NCBI RefSeq assembly: GCF_025370785.1
Contig: NZ_JAMXFA010000036.1
Span: 1 to 64,000, forward strand
Length of the DNA stretch: 64,000 nucleotides
Direction of reading: 5' to 3'
From: Laspinema olomoucense D3b
GTDB taxonomy: Bacteria > Cyanobacteriota > Cyanobacteriia > Cyanobacteriales > Laspinemataceae
The position numbers and the translations under genes are program-made. Under the pieces are notes generated by a model that saw only the letters and a program-made list of their open reading frames with translations, was not told where the DNA came from and did not search any database. Shown piece by piece: positions 7,473 through 16,719 of this stretch (positions are counted from its first letter, which is position 1; each line of letters starts with the position of its first letter).

Positions 7473-8903
7473 ATGTCTTACAGTTCAACCCAGACTCAAG
7501 CAAAAACCGGCTACCAAGCTGGCGTTAAAGATTATAGACTGACTTACTACACGCCGGATTACACTCCCAAAGATACCGACGTTTTGGCGGCATTCCGGAT
7601 GACCCCTCAGCCCGGAGTTCCCCCCGAAGAAGCAGGAGCTGCAGTAGCTGCTGAATCTTCTACCGGAACCTGGACCACAGTGTGGACCGACCTTTTGACC
7701 GACTTGGATCGGTACAAAGGCCGTTGCTACGACATCGAAGCGGTACCCAACGAAGAGAACCAGTATATCGCTTACGTTGCCTACCCCCTCGACTTGTTTG
7801 AGGAAGGTTCTGTTACCAATATGCTGACCTCCATCGTGGGGAACGTGTTTGGTTTCAAAGCCTTGCGTGCACTCCGCTTGGAAGATATGCGGATTCCCGT
7901 TGCCTACCTGAAGACCTTCCAAGGTCCTCCCCACGGCATCCAAGTTGAGCGCGACAAAATCAACAAGTATGGTCGTCCCCTGTTGGGTTGCACCATCAAA
8001 CCGAAACTCGGTTTATCTGCGAAGAACTACGGTCGTGCAGTATATGAATGCTTGCGCGGTGGTTTGGACTTCACCAAAGACGACGAAAACATCAACTCCC
8101 AGCCGTTCCAACGCTGGCGCGATCGCTTCTTGTTCGTTGCTGACGCTATCCATAAAGCTCAGGCAGAAACTGGCGAAATTAAGGGCCACTACCTCAACGT
8201 AACCGCCCCCACCTGCGAAGAAATGCTGAAACGGGCTGAGTTCGCCAAAGAACTCAAAATGCCCATCATCATGCATGACTTCTTAACCGCAGGGTTCACC
8301 GCCAACACCACCTTGGCTCACTGGTGCCGCGATAACGGAATCTTGTTGCACATTCACCGTGCTATGCACGCCGTTATCGACCGTCAGAAAAATCATGGTA
8401 TCCACTTCCGTCTGCTTGCCAAGTGCTTGCGGATGTCCGGTGGTGACCACATCCACACGGGAACCGTTGTGGGTAAACTCGAAGGCGAACGCGGCATCAC
8501 GATGGGCTTCGTCGATCTGCTCCGCGAAAACTATATCGAACAAGATAAATCTCGTGGGATTTACTTCACCCAAGACTGGGCATCCATGCCTGGGGTGATG
8601 GCTGTTGCTTCCGGTGGTATCCACGTATGGCATATGCCCGCACTCGTGGAAATCTTCGGTGACGACTCCGTGCTGCAATTTGGTGGTGGGACCTTGGGTC
8701 ACCCCTGGGGTAATGCTCCGGGTGCAACCGCCAACCGTGTTGCTTTGGAAGCTTGCGTTCAAGCTCGTAACGAAGGTCGCAGCTTGGCTCGTGAAGGGAA
8801 CGATATCCTCCGTGAAGCCGGACGTTGGTCTCCTGAGTTGGCTGTCGCTCTTGACCTCTGGAAAGAAATCAAGTTTGAGTTCGAGGCGATGGATACCGTC
8901 TGA
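7473..8903 (+). CDS. rbcL: RuBisCO large subunit, form IB
   Basis: Ribulose-1,5-bisphosphate carboxylase/oxygenase large chain of 476 residues, the full length for the cyanobacterial/plant form IB. It fixes CO2 on ribulose bisphosphate in the Calvin cycle inside carboxysomes, and its oxygenase reaction feeds photorespiration. The carbamylated lysine lies in [11 protein letters not shown], the catalytic lysine of the N-terminal barrel in [11 protein letters not shown], and loop 6 in [11 protein letters not shown]. The metal-binding KDDE set is intact. It is the first gene of rbcL-rbcX-rbcS. Codon use is strongly biased to C-ending codons, as for a highly expressed gene. The start is set by AGGAAGGGGGA 5 bases upstream. 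Confidence 0.99.
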   Translation: MSYSSTQTQAKTGYQAGVKDYRLTYYTPDYTPKDTDVLAAFRMTPQPGVPPEEAGAAVAAESSTGTWTTVWTDLLTDLDRYKGRCYDIEAVPNEENQYIAYVAYPLDLFEEGSVTNMLTSIVGNVFGFKALRALRLEDMRIPVAYLKTFQGPPHGIQVERDKINKYGRPLLGCTIKPKLGLSAKNYGRAVYECLRGGLDFTKDDENINSQPFQRWRDRFLFVADAIHKAQAETGEIKGHYLNVTAPTCEEMLKRAEFAKELKMPIIMHDFLTAGFTANTTLAHWCRDNGILLHIHRAMHAVIDRQKNHGIHFRLLAKCLRMSGGDHIHTGTVVGKLEGERGITMGFVDLLRENYIEQDKSRGIYFTQDWASMPGVMAVASGGIHVWHMPALVEIFGDDSVLQFGGGTLGHPWGNAPGATANRVALEACVQARNEGRSLAREGNDILREAGRWSPELAVALDLWKEIKFEFEAMDTV

Positions 8904-8918
8904 TGACGGATCCTTAGT

Positions 8919-8964
8919 AGAAAAGTTAACCGTTAACCTGAGATGGAAAACGGTTAACCTTTCT
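8919..8964 (+). promoter_or_regulatory. Intercistronic hairpin after rbcL
   Basis: A 16-base stem with one mismatch (AGAAAAGTTAACCGTT at 8919-8934 against AACGGTTAACCTTTCT at 8949-8964) with a 14-base loop, 15 bases after the rbcL stop. There is no following run of T, so it is more likely a 3' stabiliser or processing/attenuation element than a full terminator. It could set the excess of rbcL message over rbcX and rbcS. Confidence 0.6.
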
Positions 8965-9158
8965 CCAGTCAGGCAATCGCTCAAGCTGGAGCGCAGTATC
9001 ACGGCAAAATCCGGCAACAGTGGGTGGAAAGTATTCCCCTACGCTGTTTGATAAAGGAGATCCGGGTTATGGTTTGTACCCAAGGAAAGGTGCAACCACC
9101 CGTTGCGATCGCGGATGGTAGACATAAATAACCGCCGATATCAAACGTTGCCAACAAT

Positions 9159-9548
9159 ATGGATTTAAAACAAATTGCCAAAGATACTGCCAAAGTGATG
9201 AGCAGCTATTTGACCTACCAAGCCATGCGCATCGTCGTCAGTCAACTGAACGAAACTAATCCTCCCTTGGCCTATTGGTTGCAAAACTTTTCGGCCACGG
9301 CCAAAATTCAAGATGGAGAAGCGTACATTGAAACGTTACTTCAGGAAAAGCCAGACTTGGCGATTCGGATTATGACCGTGCGCGAACATCTCGCGGAGGA
9401 AGTTACAGAGTTCTTGCCTGAGATGGTTCTGACTGGCATCATGCAAGCCAACATCGACCACCGGAAGCAGTATCTGGAAAGAACAGTAACGGGATTACCC
9501 TTACTTGACTCAACCCCAGAGACGGAAACGGAACGCGAATCCGGTTGA
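9159..9548 (+). CDS. rbcX: RuBisCO assembly chaperone RbcX
   Basis: A 129-residue helical protein that forms an arc-shaped dimer and binds the C-terminal tail of RbcL to help assemble the L8 core. The family features are visible: the N-terminal [23 protein letters not shown] helix with LTYQA, then [16 protein letters not shown], and EREHLAEE-like helix [15 protein letters not shown]. The ending is a variable polar tail rich in Thr and Glu. It lies between rbcL and rbcS, the usual cyanobacterial order, 255 bases after rbcL and 68 before rbcS. Confidence 0.97.
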   Translation: MDLKQIAKDTAKVMSSYLTYQAMRIVVSQLNETNPPLAYWLQNFSATAKIQDGEAYIETLLQEKPDLAIRIMTVREHLAEEVTEFLPEMVLTGIMQANIDHRKQYLERTVTGLPLLDSTPETETERESG

Positions 9549-9616
9549 CGGTGGTGATTTATTTCTGGCCTAAACCGCCAATCCTTGTAGATCCCGCACC
9601 AAAGAGACAAAGAATT

Positions 9617-9952
9617 ATGAAAACTCTGCCAAAAGAGCGTCGTTACGAAACCCTTTCCTATCTGCCCCCTCTGTCTGATGCACAGATTGCCAAGCAGATT
9701 CAGTACATCATCGACCAAGGCTACATTCCTGCCATTGAGTTCAATGAAACCTCTGACCCCACGGTTTACTACTGGACCATGTGGAAACTGCCTTTGTTCA
9801 ACGCCCGTTCTGTCCAAGAAGTGATGGCTGAAGTTCAAGGCTGCCGCAGTGAATACCCCGCTTGCTACATCCGCGTTGTGGGTTTTGACAACATCAAGCA
9901 GTGCCAAGTCCTCAGCTTCATCATCCACAAACCCAACACCAGCCGCTTCTAA
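9617..9952 (+). CDS. rbcS: RuBisCO small subunit
   Basis: A 111-residue small chain of form IB RuBisCO. The start is the ATG at 9617 ([21 protein letters not shown], the typical beginning); an upstream in-frame codon would add 24 non-family residues. The small subunit caps the L8 core to give L8S8 and raises catalytic rate. Conserved features include the [10 protein letters not shown] start, the [10 protein letters not shown] segment, [11 protein letters not shown] and the C-terminal [12 protein letters not shown]. It ends the rbc operon and is followed by two hairpins, the second a strong terminator. Confidence 0.98.
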   Translation: MKTLPKERRYETLSYLPPLSDAQIAKQIQYIIDQGYIPAIEFNETSDPTVYYWTMWKLPLFNARSVQEVMAEVQGCRSEYPACYIRVVGFDNIKQCQVLSFIIHKPNTSRF

Positions 9953-9984
9953 GTTTGTGAAGTAATTCTCACATAGTTGGCGGG

Positions 9985-10012
9985 GTAGGGGGAATGAGTT
10001 CGTTCCCCCTAC
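9985..10012. terminator. Hairpin downstream of rbcS
   Basis: GTAGGGGGAA (9985-9994) and TTCCCCCTAC (10003-10012) form a perfect 10-base stem with an 8-base loop, followed by TTTATAGG. It lies 33 bases after the rbcS stop and precedes a second hairpin. Confidence 0.7.
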
Positions 10013-10031
10013 TTTATAGGTAGGCTAAAGC

Positions 10032-10070
10032 AAAACAACCGACACCCTAAAAAGTGTCGGTTGTTTTTGC
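10032..10070. terminator. Bidirectional intrinsic terminator between rbcS and the desaturase
   Basis: AAAACAACCGACAC (10032-10045) pairs perfectly with GTGTCGGTTGTTTT (10054-10067) across an 8-base loop. It has T-rich sequence on the + side and A-rich on the other, so it can end transcription of rbcS and of the convergent desaturase gene that ends at 10078. Confidence 0.85.
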
Positions 10071-10077
10071 TTGAGGG

Positions 10078-11196
10078 TCAGTTTTTAGCTGAAGTCGGGA
10101 TCACAGGACAAGGGACTGATTTTTCTCCGGACCAATCGGTAAAAGTATTTTCATCTTTGTAATGGCGAGGAGTTTGTAACAATAAACGCCAAGCTTCTGT
10201 CGCATCGATTAATTTCAAGCGACCAGGATAGTGAAGTTCTAGCAATTCTCGGACTAGGGGATAATAGTCTGAGTTGATGTTGGGGAAAATATGATGTTCG
10301 GTGTGGTAAGAAAAGTTTAAGTGCAACCAATCGAAGAGTTTAGGAACTCGGATAGATAAGCTATTAAAGGTAGGGTCATTAACGCTGCTCATCGGCGAGA
10401 CCATGTGATTGGTATAAATATAAAACATCACACCGGCATAGCCAATGGCGATGGGTAGAAAGTAACTCAGCAGCAGTTTGATGGGGTCAAATTGTAGGGA
10501 AAACAAGATGGTGAGATGAATAGCTGCGATCGCCACTAATTCCAATGCGATCGCCCGTCGTTCTTTCGGCGTAATGGTAAACGCTGCCGGAACATAGTCT
10601 ACGGATTTGTCATTGAAAAACAGCACGGAAGTGATGTTTCTAAAATTATGCACACCCCAAGCACTGGTCATCCCGACTGCTAACCACAAGGGATGAACCT
10701 CCGCAGAAGGCACAAATAGGTTTTGAATCCATTTGCCCCAATTTTTTGGCTGACCCTCCAAATAGTTGCGATCGGGGTCGTTCATGGAATTGGTTTTATT
10801 GTGATGTTCTCGGTTATGGACCGCTTTCCACATGGTTTGTGGCATCCATAACAGGGTTAATCCGAGAAATCCCATGATGTCCATCACCCGCTTATTTTTG
10901 ATGACACTGCCATGCATCAGGTTATGAGAACTAAACAGCAGGACAATAATGCTATTGCCCATCATCAGGGCGATCGGGAGATAAAGTGGTATTAAGAAGA
11001 CGGGCCAACGATCTAATGTAGAGGCGATCGCCCAACCCAGGATCATAATCACCAAATTAATCGATAAAATCCCTAACTTACCCGGATCGGGTGCAAACGC
11101 CTCTGATGGCAGCAGGGGACGCAATTTCTTCGCATACTCCGCATGAGGAATCATTAATTCTTCCTCAGTGCGGCTCATCAATTGTTGTGAATTCAT
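10078..11196 (-). CDS. Membrane fatty-acid desaturase
   Basis: About 372 residues from ATG 11196 (MNSQQLMSRTEEELMIPHAE); the longer frame to 11349 begins in AT-rich non-coding-like sequence. Three histidine boxes of membrane di-iron desaturases are present: HNLMH, HNREHH and HTEHH, with four hydrophobic stretches placed around them. The final box sits in NFSYHTEHHIFPNINSDYYP, typical of front-side acyl-lipid desaturases. It probably introduces double bonds into acyl chains of membrane lipids. It differs enough from DesA, DesB and DesC that the regiospecificity cannot be stated. It is a single gene, convergent with rbcS. Confidence 0.85.
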   Translation of the reverse strand: MNSQQLMSRTEEELMIPHAEYAKKLRPLLPSEAFAPDPGKLGILSINLVIMILGWAIASTLDRWPVFLIPLYLPIALMMGNSIIVLLFSSHNLMHGSVIKNKRVMDIMGFLGLTLLWMPQTMWKAVHNREHHNKTNSMNDPDRNYLEGQPKNWGKWIQNLFVPSAEVHPLWLAVGMTSAWGVHNFRNITSVLFFNDKSVDYVPAAFTITPKERRAIALELVAIAAIHLTILFSLQFDPIKLLLSYFLPIAIGYAGVMFYIYTNHMVSPMSSVNDPTFNSLSIRVPKLFDWLHLNFSYHTEHHIFPNINSDYYPLVRELLELHYPGRLKLIDATEAWRLLLQTPRHYKDENTFTDWSGEKSVPCPVIPTSAKN

Positions 11197-11414
11197 TTCC
11201 GAATCAGTCGTCCCTAAAAGTTGAACTTTTAAACCTAACAGGTTAAGTATAGCGCAAAAAATAAAATTACTCAGGTCTATAACTATTTTTTCTACCCCTA
11301 AAAATATTTTTATTTTTAAAGCTTTTATGATATAATAGTGGACCGCCAAAAATTATTAATAACGACTAACAATTAGAATAATCTCGACAAAATGGACACA
11401 GGGGATATCAGGAA

Positions 11415-11909
11415 TTATTCATCAACTGCTTGTAAAATTCTGATGTATAATTCTGTACTTATCCGAAAACCCGCCTGAGCAATGAGGGCGTCCATAATCG
11501 GTTGAACCGCAGGAATCAGCAATCTGGCTTTAGCTGCAACCAGAATCCCCAGTATCCCTGTAATCTCTATTCCCAAATTGCTGGCTTCTCGTCTACCCAG
11601 TTGTTCATCTATCAGCAGTCGATCCGCATTTAGCTCCAGAGCAAGGGCGATCGCTTCTGCTTCTCCAAGATCGAGTTTTTTTTGCAGGAGAGTTTCCACT
11701 TGGCTCCTATGGGTAACGGGTTGAATTTCAATCCAATCCAAGTTTGACACCGTTCGGATTGCTGCATCCTCTGGAGGTGCATTAGTCAGTTCATTCGCAA
11801 CCGCTTGGGGAATAATAATTTTTGGATAAATTTGTGACAACAGATGCAAATGACCGATCGCCGCTAAATTACTTAAAGGGGAAGTATTGCTGACAATTAT
11901 CATTGCCAA
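11415..11909 (-). CDS. DUF3368-type PIN-like toxin
   Basis: A 164-residue protein of the DUF3368 family, PIN-fold proteins found as toxins next to UPF0175 antitoxins. The start IIVSNTSPLSNLAAIGHL is the family signature, where the first motif carries Asn/Ser in place of the classic Asp. LDLGEAEAIALALE and LLIDEQLGRREA supply the acidic residues of the later motifs. It overlaps the upstream UPF0175 gene by 10 bases. An RNase role is inferred from the fold. Confidence 0.85.
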   Translation of the reverse strand: MAMIIVSNTSPLSNLAAIGHLHLLSQIYPKIIIPQAVANELTNAPPEDAAIRTVSNLDWIEIQPVTHRSQVETLLQKKLDLGEAEAIALALELNADRLLIDEQLGRREASNLGIEITGILGILVAAKARLLIPAVQPIMDALIAQAGFRISTELYIRILQAVDE

Positions 11910-12145
11910 CCTCGTTCTCGCAAAGATTCTAAATCTTGTTCAAAATCTTCTATTTCATAATGAATACAAATTCCCCGGGTTGCCATCTCCCGCTGGAAGG
12001 CGATCGGGTGCAGTCCGGCAAGGTGTGCTGCTTTGCCGAGGCTAATTTTTTTTTGCTGAAACAGCATCATGACAATTTCTAATAATAACTCCGGTTCAGA
12101 CAAACCGCTGGCTTCTACCAGTTCCTCAGAGATGACTAGACTCAT
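11900..12145 (-). CDS. UPF0175 family antitoxin
   Basis: An 81-residue UPF0175 protein. The core VMMLFQQKKISLGKAAHLAGLHPIAFQREMATRGI is a helix-turn-helix of this family, followed by the acidic tail YEIEDFEQDLESLRERGW. These proteins are usually antitoxin or transcription-regulator partners of DUF3368 toxins. The gene precedes and overlaps the toxin, fitting a coupled, autoregulated module. Confidence 0.85.
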   Translation of the reverse strand: MSLVISEELVEASGLSEPELLLEIVMMLFQQKKISLGKAAHLAGLHPIAFQREMATRGICIHYEIEDFEQDLESLRERGWQ

Positions 12146-12203
12146 GGGGTATTTTGATAACTCGATAAGTTAATTATAGCAAAATTTACCCATACTCACT
12201 CCT

Positions 12204-12887
12204 TCATCGAAACCGAACCCCCAGGGTTAAACCTGTTTCATCTAAACTCAGGTTCAGTTTATTTTCAATGGATTGAATTACAAAATCCACCGCATTTGGA
12301 CCAATTCCAATGGGTTCCGCCAGGGTATTGAGTTGATTGAGGGCAACAAATTCATCTAATCTTTTCCCATTAAATCTAGCTAATTCTTGGTCCAGTTTTT
12401 GAGTAATCATCCCCTGCTTAGACTTGAGAACTAATTTGGAGCTTTCTAAATCCGTCTCCCCCGCTTTAACATAGAGATATCCATCTTTGATACTCAGGGA
12501 TAAATCTTGAGCGACTGAAACCGGCACGCTTCCCGGGATTGCTTTGAGATTAACAAGAACATCCCCCTGGAGGTGAATTCCTTCTGGAATTAACGCATAG
12601 TTGAGATTGCTGACGGTGATTTTGTTGCGACTTTTTTCCGCAATGATGGGTTCTAACCGCTGGAGTAACTGACTCAAATGGAGTTTTTGCTCTAAACACT
12701 CGGGACTGTAGTGAACTTCCAAAGTGTTATCGATAATTGTCGCGACGTTTGCACAGGGGGAAGGGATGGGAGAGGCGATCGCCAGATAATCCCCTGGCAG
12801 TGGGGTTTGTCCCCAAGGTAGAGCAGGCGCAGTCAGAACCAGTAACAATGCTAATCCTAAACTAATTAGAATTGATGGGAGTTTCAT
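12204..12887 (-). CDS. Exported protein of unknown function
   Basis: A 227-residue protein with a clear N-terminal signal sequence (KLPSILISLGLALLLVLTAP). The rest has alternating beta-strand-like repeats such as ITVSNLNYALIPEGIHLQGDVLVN and LSLSIKDGYLYVKAGE, reminiscent of lipid-binding DUF2993/LmeA-like proteins, though the match is too weak to assert. One Cys pair (PCANVAT and SPECLEQ) could form a disulfide in the periplasm or lumen. The gene stands alone between the toxin-antitoxin pair and the Tat-exported protein. Confidence 0.6.
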   Translation of the reverse strand: MKLPSILISLGLALLLVLTAPALPWGQTPLPGDYLAIASPIPSPCANVATIIDNTLEVHYSPECLEQKLHLSQLLQRLEPIIAEKSRNKITVSNLNYALIPEGIHLQGDVLVNLKAIPGSVPVSVAQDLSLSIKDGYLYVKAGETDLESSKLVLKSKQGMITQKLDQELARFNGKRLDEFVALNQLNTLAEPIGIGPNAVDFVIQSIENKLNLSLDETGLTLGVRFR

Positions 12888-12974
12888 GGGAGGAGGGAGT
12901 TGAGGATAAGGGGAGAGGGAAGGGGCGATCGCACCGTGGAAAGCAAAACCGTAAAAGGTGCGATCGGCTAAAAT

Positions 12975-15029
12975 TTAAGTCATCTTAAATGTATTGTGCA
13001 TCTCCCAAATCACATCAGCTAATTGAGCCTTCTGCTCTTTATCAACAAGCACATCAGCGATTTTGCCTGCTGTATATATATCTAAATCTCGATAGCTAAC
13101 AGACCCACTAGACCCGAGTTCTCTCCAAATAATTCCTTGATTGGTGAAAAATATTCCTGCCTTACCGTTATCGAATAGGCTGATATCTACAAAAGATAGT
13201 ATTTTTTCTCCCTTGCCAACTTTTCCCCACTTTTTCAAAGCTTTGGTTAATTTATCTAGGGGAATATCGGGAGCAAAAAATACTTCTTCAATATCATATT
13301 TTTCCTGGGGTAGCTTAGTTTTGAGAAAAGCAAACAAACTATCATCGACACTAATTTCTTCAATAAAAGTGTACAGACGAGCTTCTAATTGGTGAAGGAT
13401 GTTATCATCTCGCTTCTTTTTCCCTTTCAAAAATGACCAAACCACATAACCCGTACCAAATGCCACCAGGGATGCGCCACCAGTGAGTACACTGAGTCCA
13501 CCCAAGGCTGATATTGTAGCAGTAATTGCAGCGGCTCCCGATAAAGTACCAGCAAAACCCAAAACACTAGCACCCGTCCAGGCTACAAAAACAGCCGCCG
13601 CACCCGCTAGAGTTCCAGTTAGTCCAGCTACTCCTAAGTTTTTTAAATCTTGTCCATCCAATTGAGACACTAGCGCAATGGAAAGGATTCCGGCTGCACC
13701 AATTAAAGCGGCTCCACCTGTAGCGACTGCCAAACCTCCGAGCATACCGAAACCACCTGTGGCGATCGAACCCCCACCTAACGCTGCTAACGTTGCATTT
13801 GTAGCGGCTGCTCCACTCAAAGAGCTAATTGTTACGCCTGTCCCTGCTTCTACTCCCAAAAAACTCAGGGCGTTGGTCGCAGTGGGGACAATACCAACAC
13901 CAGTACGTTTCACTTTATTTGCGACTCTCGTCAGCTCTCCAAAATCTTCTTGGGCTGATGCAGCATCTTCAAAAAAGCGGTCTTGTGCCAATAAATAAAG
14001 CACTTTACAGGTTTCAAGGATGTTAGAATTGGCGATCAATTGATCTAACCCATTCAAAGTTTCTTGGTCTGAAACTTTTTGTCCATCACGGACCTGCTGA
14101 TAAACGTTTAAATACTTGCTCCGATCTTCCTCAGTTAATTGGGGGCTTTGTTGGGGGTCTGCAATTAATTGAACGATGATAAAATCAGCGGTTACTGCTT
14201 TAGCTTTAGCAAGAGCCTGTAAGTAATATTGCTGAAGTCCGGGACTTAATTCAGCACCGGCAATGATAGCAGCGAGATCCGTGAGCTCTTCAAAGTTCGG
14301 TACAGGGTCGCCAGCACGCACATATTGGTGGGTTCCCCGAATCACTTGTTTCTGATTTTGATTTAACTCGGAGTTCGCTAAAACCTTCTCAATGGCTTCC
14401 TCAATTGCCACTAATCGAGAGCTTTGACTGGCAACTTCGTAGCGCTGCTGAATTGTTTCATCTAATTTAGAAGAGGCCACGACATAATCGAGTAAGTCTA
14501 AGGTTGCCAGGTCATCAAAATATTTTCCTTCGGTGATTTGTAAATAAGCTTCTTGGCAGTTTTCTTTCGTCACATCTTGGATAAATCCGGCTGATTCTAT
14601 TTCATATTCTATGTTTTCCTGAATTTTAGCGCTCGGCTCATATAAGGTATGCATGACAATTACAATATCGTTGCCTTGAAGACCTTTGCCTTTGACTGTA
14701 AATTCGCTCTGATCGGCGACCCGGCGAGGGATATCGATGGTGCAATTTTCGCCCGATCGCAATACGACTGTTGCCTTACCCCCTCGGGCAACCGTAATAT
14801 TAGGAACAAAAATTCGATACCGTTCCTTAATGTTGAGATTTACATTGGAATCCCCATTACTTGTAGTACCCGAAACACTACTATCAGCACTGACGGGTTG
14901 GGGCCATCCTCCTAGGGTGAGGGCCAGAACCGCGCTGGCGGATAAACCGAGAAACTGGCGACGTGCGATCGCAGAAGTGGTGGGATTGGGTTCGGGATTA
15001 GAATAGGGTTGAGATTGGATAGAAGACAT
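12975..15029 (-). CDS. Tat-exported multidomain protein (DnaJ-C-like, glycine-zipper and PH-like segments)
   Basis: 684 residues from ATG 15029 (an ATG at 15062 would add 11). Residues about 20-50 hold a twin-arginine signal (ARRQFLGLSASAVLAL). Next, ITVARGGKATVVLRSGENCT, DIPRRVADQSEFTVKGKGLQ and GNDIVIVMHTLYE resemble the C-terminal substrate-binding beta domain of DnaJ. A long helical region follows, then about 130 Gly/Ala-rich hydrophobic residues with glycine-zipper-like spacing that could insert in a membrane, and finally a domain containing GKAGIFFTNQGIIWRE and SVSYRDLDI, like the small bacterial PH domains. The combination is not one I recognise. No function is assigned. It is monocistronic. 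Confidence 0.7.
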   Translation of the reverse strand: MSSIQSQPYSNPEPNPTTSAIARRQFLGLSASAVLALTLGGWPQPVSADSSVSGTTSNGDSNVNLNIKERYRIFVPNITVARGGKATVVLRSGENCTIDIPRRVADQSEFTVKGKGLQGNDIVIVMHTLYEPSAKIQENIEYEIESAGFIQDVTKENCQEAYLQITEGKYFDDLATLDLLDYVVASSKLDETIQQRYEVASQSSRLVAIEEAIEKVLANSELNQNQKQVIRGTHQYVRAGDPVPNFEELTDLAAIIAGAELSPGLQQYYLQALAKAKAVTADFIIVQLIADPQQSPQLTEEDRSKYLNVYQQVRDGQKVSDQETLNGLDQLIANSNILETCKVLYLLAQDRFFEDAASAQEDFGELTRVANKVKRTGVGIVPTATNALSFLGVEAGTGVTISSLSGAAATNATLAALGGGSIATGGFGMLGGLAVATGGAALIGAAGILSIALVSQLDGQDLKNLGVAGLTGTLAGAAAVFVAWTGASVLGFAGTLSGAAAITATISALGGLSVLTGGASLVAFGTGYVVWSFLKGKKKRDDNILHQLEARLYTFIEEISVDDSLFAFLKTKLPQEKYDIEEVFFAPDIPLDKLTKALKKWGKVGKGEKILSFVDISLFDNGKAGIFFTNQGIIWRELGSSGSVSYRDLDIYTAGKIADVLVDKEQKAQLADVIWEMHNTFKMT

Positions 15030-15267
15030 GATGATCGTCCTTAAATGGTGTTCAGGTAACAAAAATTACCCAGCCAGTTGCGCGACATAAAACTGTATAA
15101 CCGTTTACAAACTGTTACTATTGAGAAGAGGTTTTAGGCAGCAACCTGAGATTTTAGGTATTTTTTTGTTGAGAGGGTCGTCCTATATTTTAGAGGGGTT
15201 AAAAAATCAGCGTCAATCCGTAGAATCACCGAAAAACCTATTAACTTTTATTAAGCGCTTCTTCGTT

Positions 15268-15435
15268 AGAAACCAGGTTTCTGCCTCAATTTGGGTGGTG
15301 TGGCAAAGATTTGGTCAAGAAACCCGGTTTCTGAATTTTTCCCTGGGGGTTAGAAACCGGGTTTCTGCCTAAATTTGGTTGGATTGCCAAAGCTTGAGTT
15401 AAGAAACCCGGTTTCTGAATCTTTCCCTGGATTGA
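15268..15435. repeat. Tandem pair of an 84-base unit bearing four AGAAACCSGGTTTCT palindromes
   Basis: Palindromes occur at 15268-15282, 15318-15332, 15352-15366 and 15402-15416. The spacing 50-34-50 shows that the first and second pairs are tandem copies of one unit of about 84 bases; the text between the palindromes is also similar (GCCTNAATTTGG...CAAAG). The block fills most of the space between the aminotransferase end (15442) and the Tat protein start. The same palindrome occurs singly elsewhere in the window. Confidence 0.85.
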
Positions 15436-15441
15436 ATTGAG

Positions 15442-16719
15442 TTAGGCGATAACGCCTTGAAAGACTTTTTCAACCACTTTTGCTAAACGTTCCATGCCCA
15501 TTTCTATGGCTTCATCACTGGCGGTTAAACTCAGGCGAATACATTCATGTTTGTGTTTCCAATCTTCGCGTAAACCGGGGAAGAAACTGCTGCCAGGAAC
15601 GGCTATGACTCCGACTTTTTTCAATTCTTGATAGAGTTCCCAATCCGTCATGGGTAAGTCTTGGAACCACATCCAGGCGAAAATTGCGCCTTCACCGCGA
15701 TGCAAGAACCAGGGGAGGTCTTTTGGCATGGCGCGATCGAGGGTGGTTTCTAGGACGGTGAATTTTTGCTGATAGTAAGGACGGATGACGGTTTCGGCAA
15801 TTTCGCCTAATGCGCCTGATGCGATCGCCCGTGCTGCGATCGCCTGTCCATAGCGAGAGGAGTGAATACACAAATTAGTTTGGAAGGACTGCAAAATCTG
15901 AATTGTGCGTTCATCCCCGATCGCAATCCCAATCCGTTCTCCCGGTAATCCCGCCTTGGACAAACTCATACAATGAATAATATTCCCGCCAAAAATTGGC
16001 GTCATATCGGTGAAATTCAACGCTGGATAGGGCGGTGCATAGGCGGAATCTACAAATACTGGCACATCATAAGGCGCTGCCATTGCGGCAATTTTCTTCA
16101 CCTCGTCCTCAGTTAGCACATTCCCCGTGGGATTACAGGGACGAGAAAAGATTACACAACCGGCATTTTCATTAATCTCTAATTGACTGAAATCGGGACG
16201 ATATTTAAACCGATGTGCCGCCGCATCTAAATCTAAGGTGGGTTTATAGGCGACTAAAGATTCCGGTACTAAGCTGACTCCCCCATAGCCTGTATAATCG
16301 GGACTCAGGGGTAAGACAATTTGTTTGAGTTGTCCGCTGCTGCTGTATCCCCCCAAGGTATTGGCAGCAAAAAAGTAGAGGCATTGACTCCCCGGAGTAA
16401 TCAGAATATTGCGATCGCTCAGGTTTAATCCATAGCGCTTGTTAAAATCTGCTTTGATGACATCAATAAACGGCTGATACCCTTGGGATTCTCCGTAGCG
16501 ACAGACGACTTCCCCATACTCCGAGGAGGAGAGTAAATCTGCGGTACAATCGCGCCACAACTGTTCAACCTCGGGCAAAATGACCGGGTTTCCGGCACTC
16601 ATATTAATTAAATCCCGATCTGCACCGGCGCGTAAGGTTTCACTAATATCTTTCATGATGGCCCGCACTCCAGTAAGCTGGGACATCTGTTCACCAAATT
16701 TAGTCAGATCGGGATTCAT
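15442..16719 (-). CDS. avtA: Valine-pyruvate aminotransferase (AvtA-type, class I/II PLP enzyme)
   Basis: 425 residues from ATG 16719 (MNPDLTKFGEQMSQLTGVRAI); the longer frame has a basic, non-family N-terminus. It is a fold-type I PLP aminotransferase: substrate contact SAGNP at about residue 43, CNPTGNVLT, DSAYAPPYP, the Schiff-base lysine in SLSKAGLPGERIG, and the C-terminal IRLSLTASD arginine. AvtA transfers an amino group between valine/alanine and 2-ketoisovalerate/pyruvate. The assignment rests on overall similarity; the exact substrate could differ. A GGTCCC/GGGACC hairpin (16820-16839) lies in its leader. Confidence 0.85.
   Translation of the reverse strand: MNPDLTKFGEQMSQLTGVRAIMKDISETLRAGADRDLINMSAGNPVILPEVEQLWRDCTADLLSSSEYGEVVCRYGESQGYQPFIDVIKADFNKRYGLNLSDRNILITPGSQCLYFFAANTLGGYSSSGQLKQIVLPLSPDYTGYGGVSLVPESLVAYKPTLDLDAAAHRFKYRPDFSQLEINENAGCVIFSRPCNPTGNVLTEDEVKKIAAMAAPYDVPVFVDSAYAPPYPALNFTDMTPIFGGNIIHCMSLSKAGLPGERIGIAIGDERTIQILQSFQTNLCIHSSRYGQAIAARAIASGALGEIAETVIRPYYQQKFTVLETTLDRAMPKDLPWFLHRGEGAIFAWMWFQDLPMTDWELYQELKKVGVIAVPGSSFFPGLREDWKHKHECIRLSLTASDEAIEMGMERLAKVVEKVFQGVIA

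Noticed and set aside
15268-15435. CRISPR array
   Set aside because: The repeats are palindromic, 15 bases long, and the spaces between them are themselves repeated; there are no unique spacers or cas genes.
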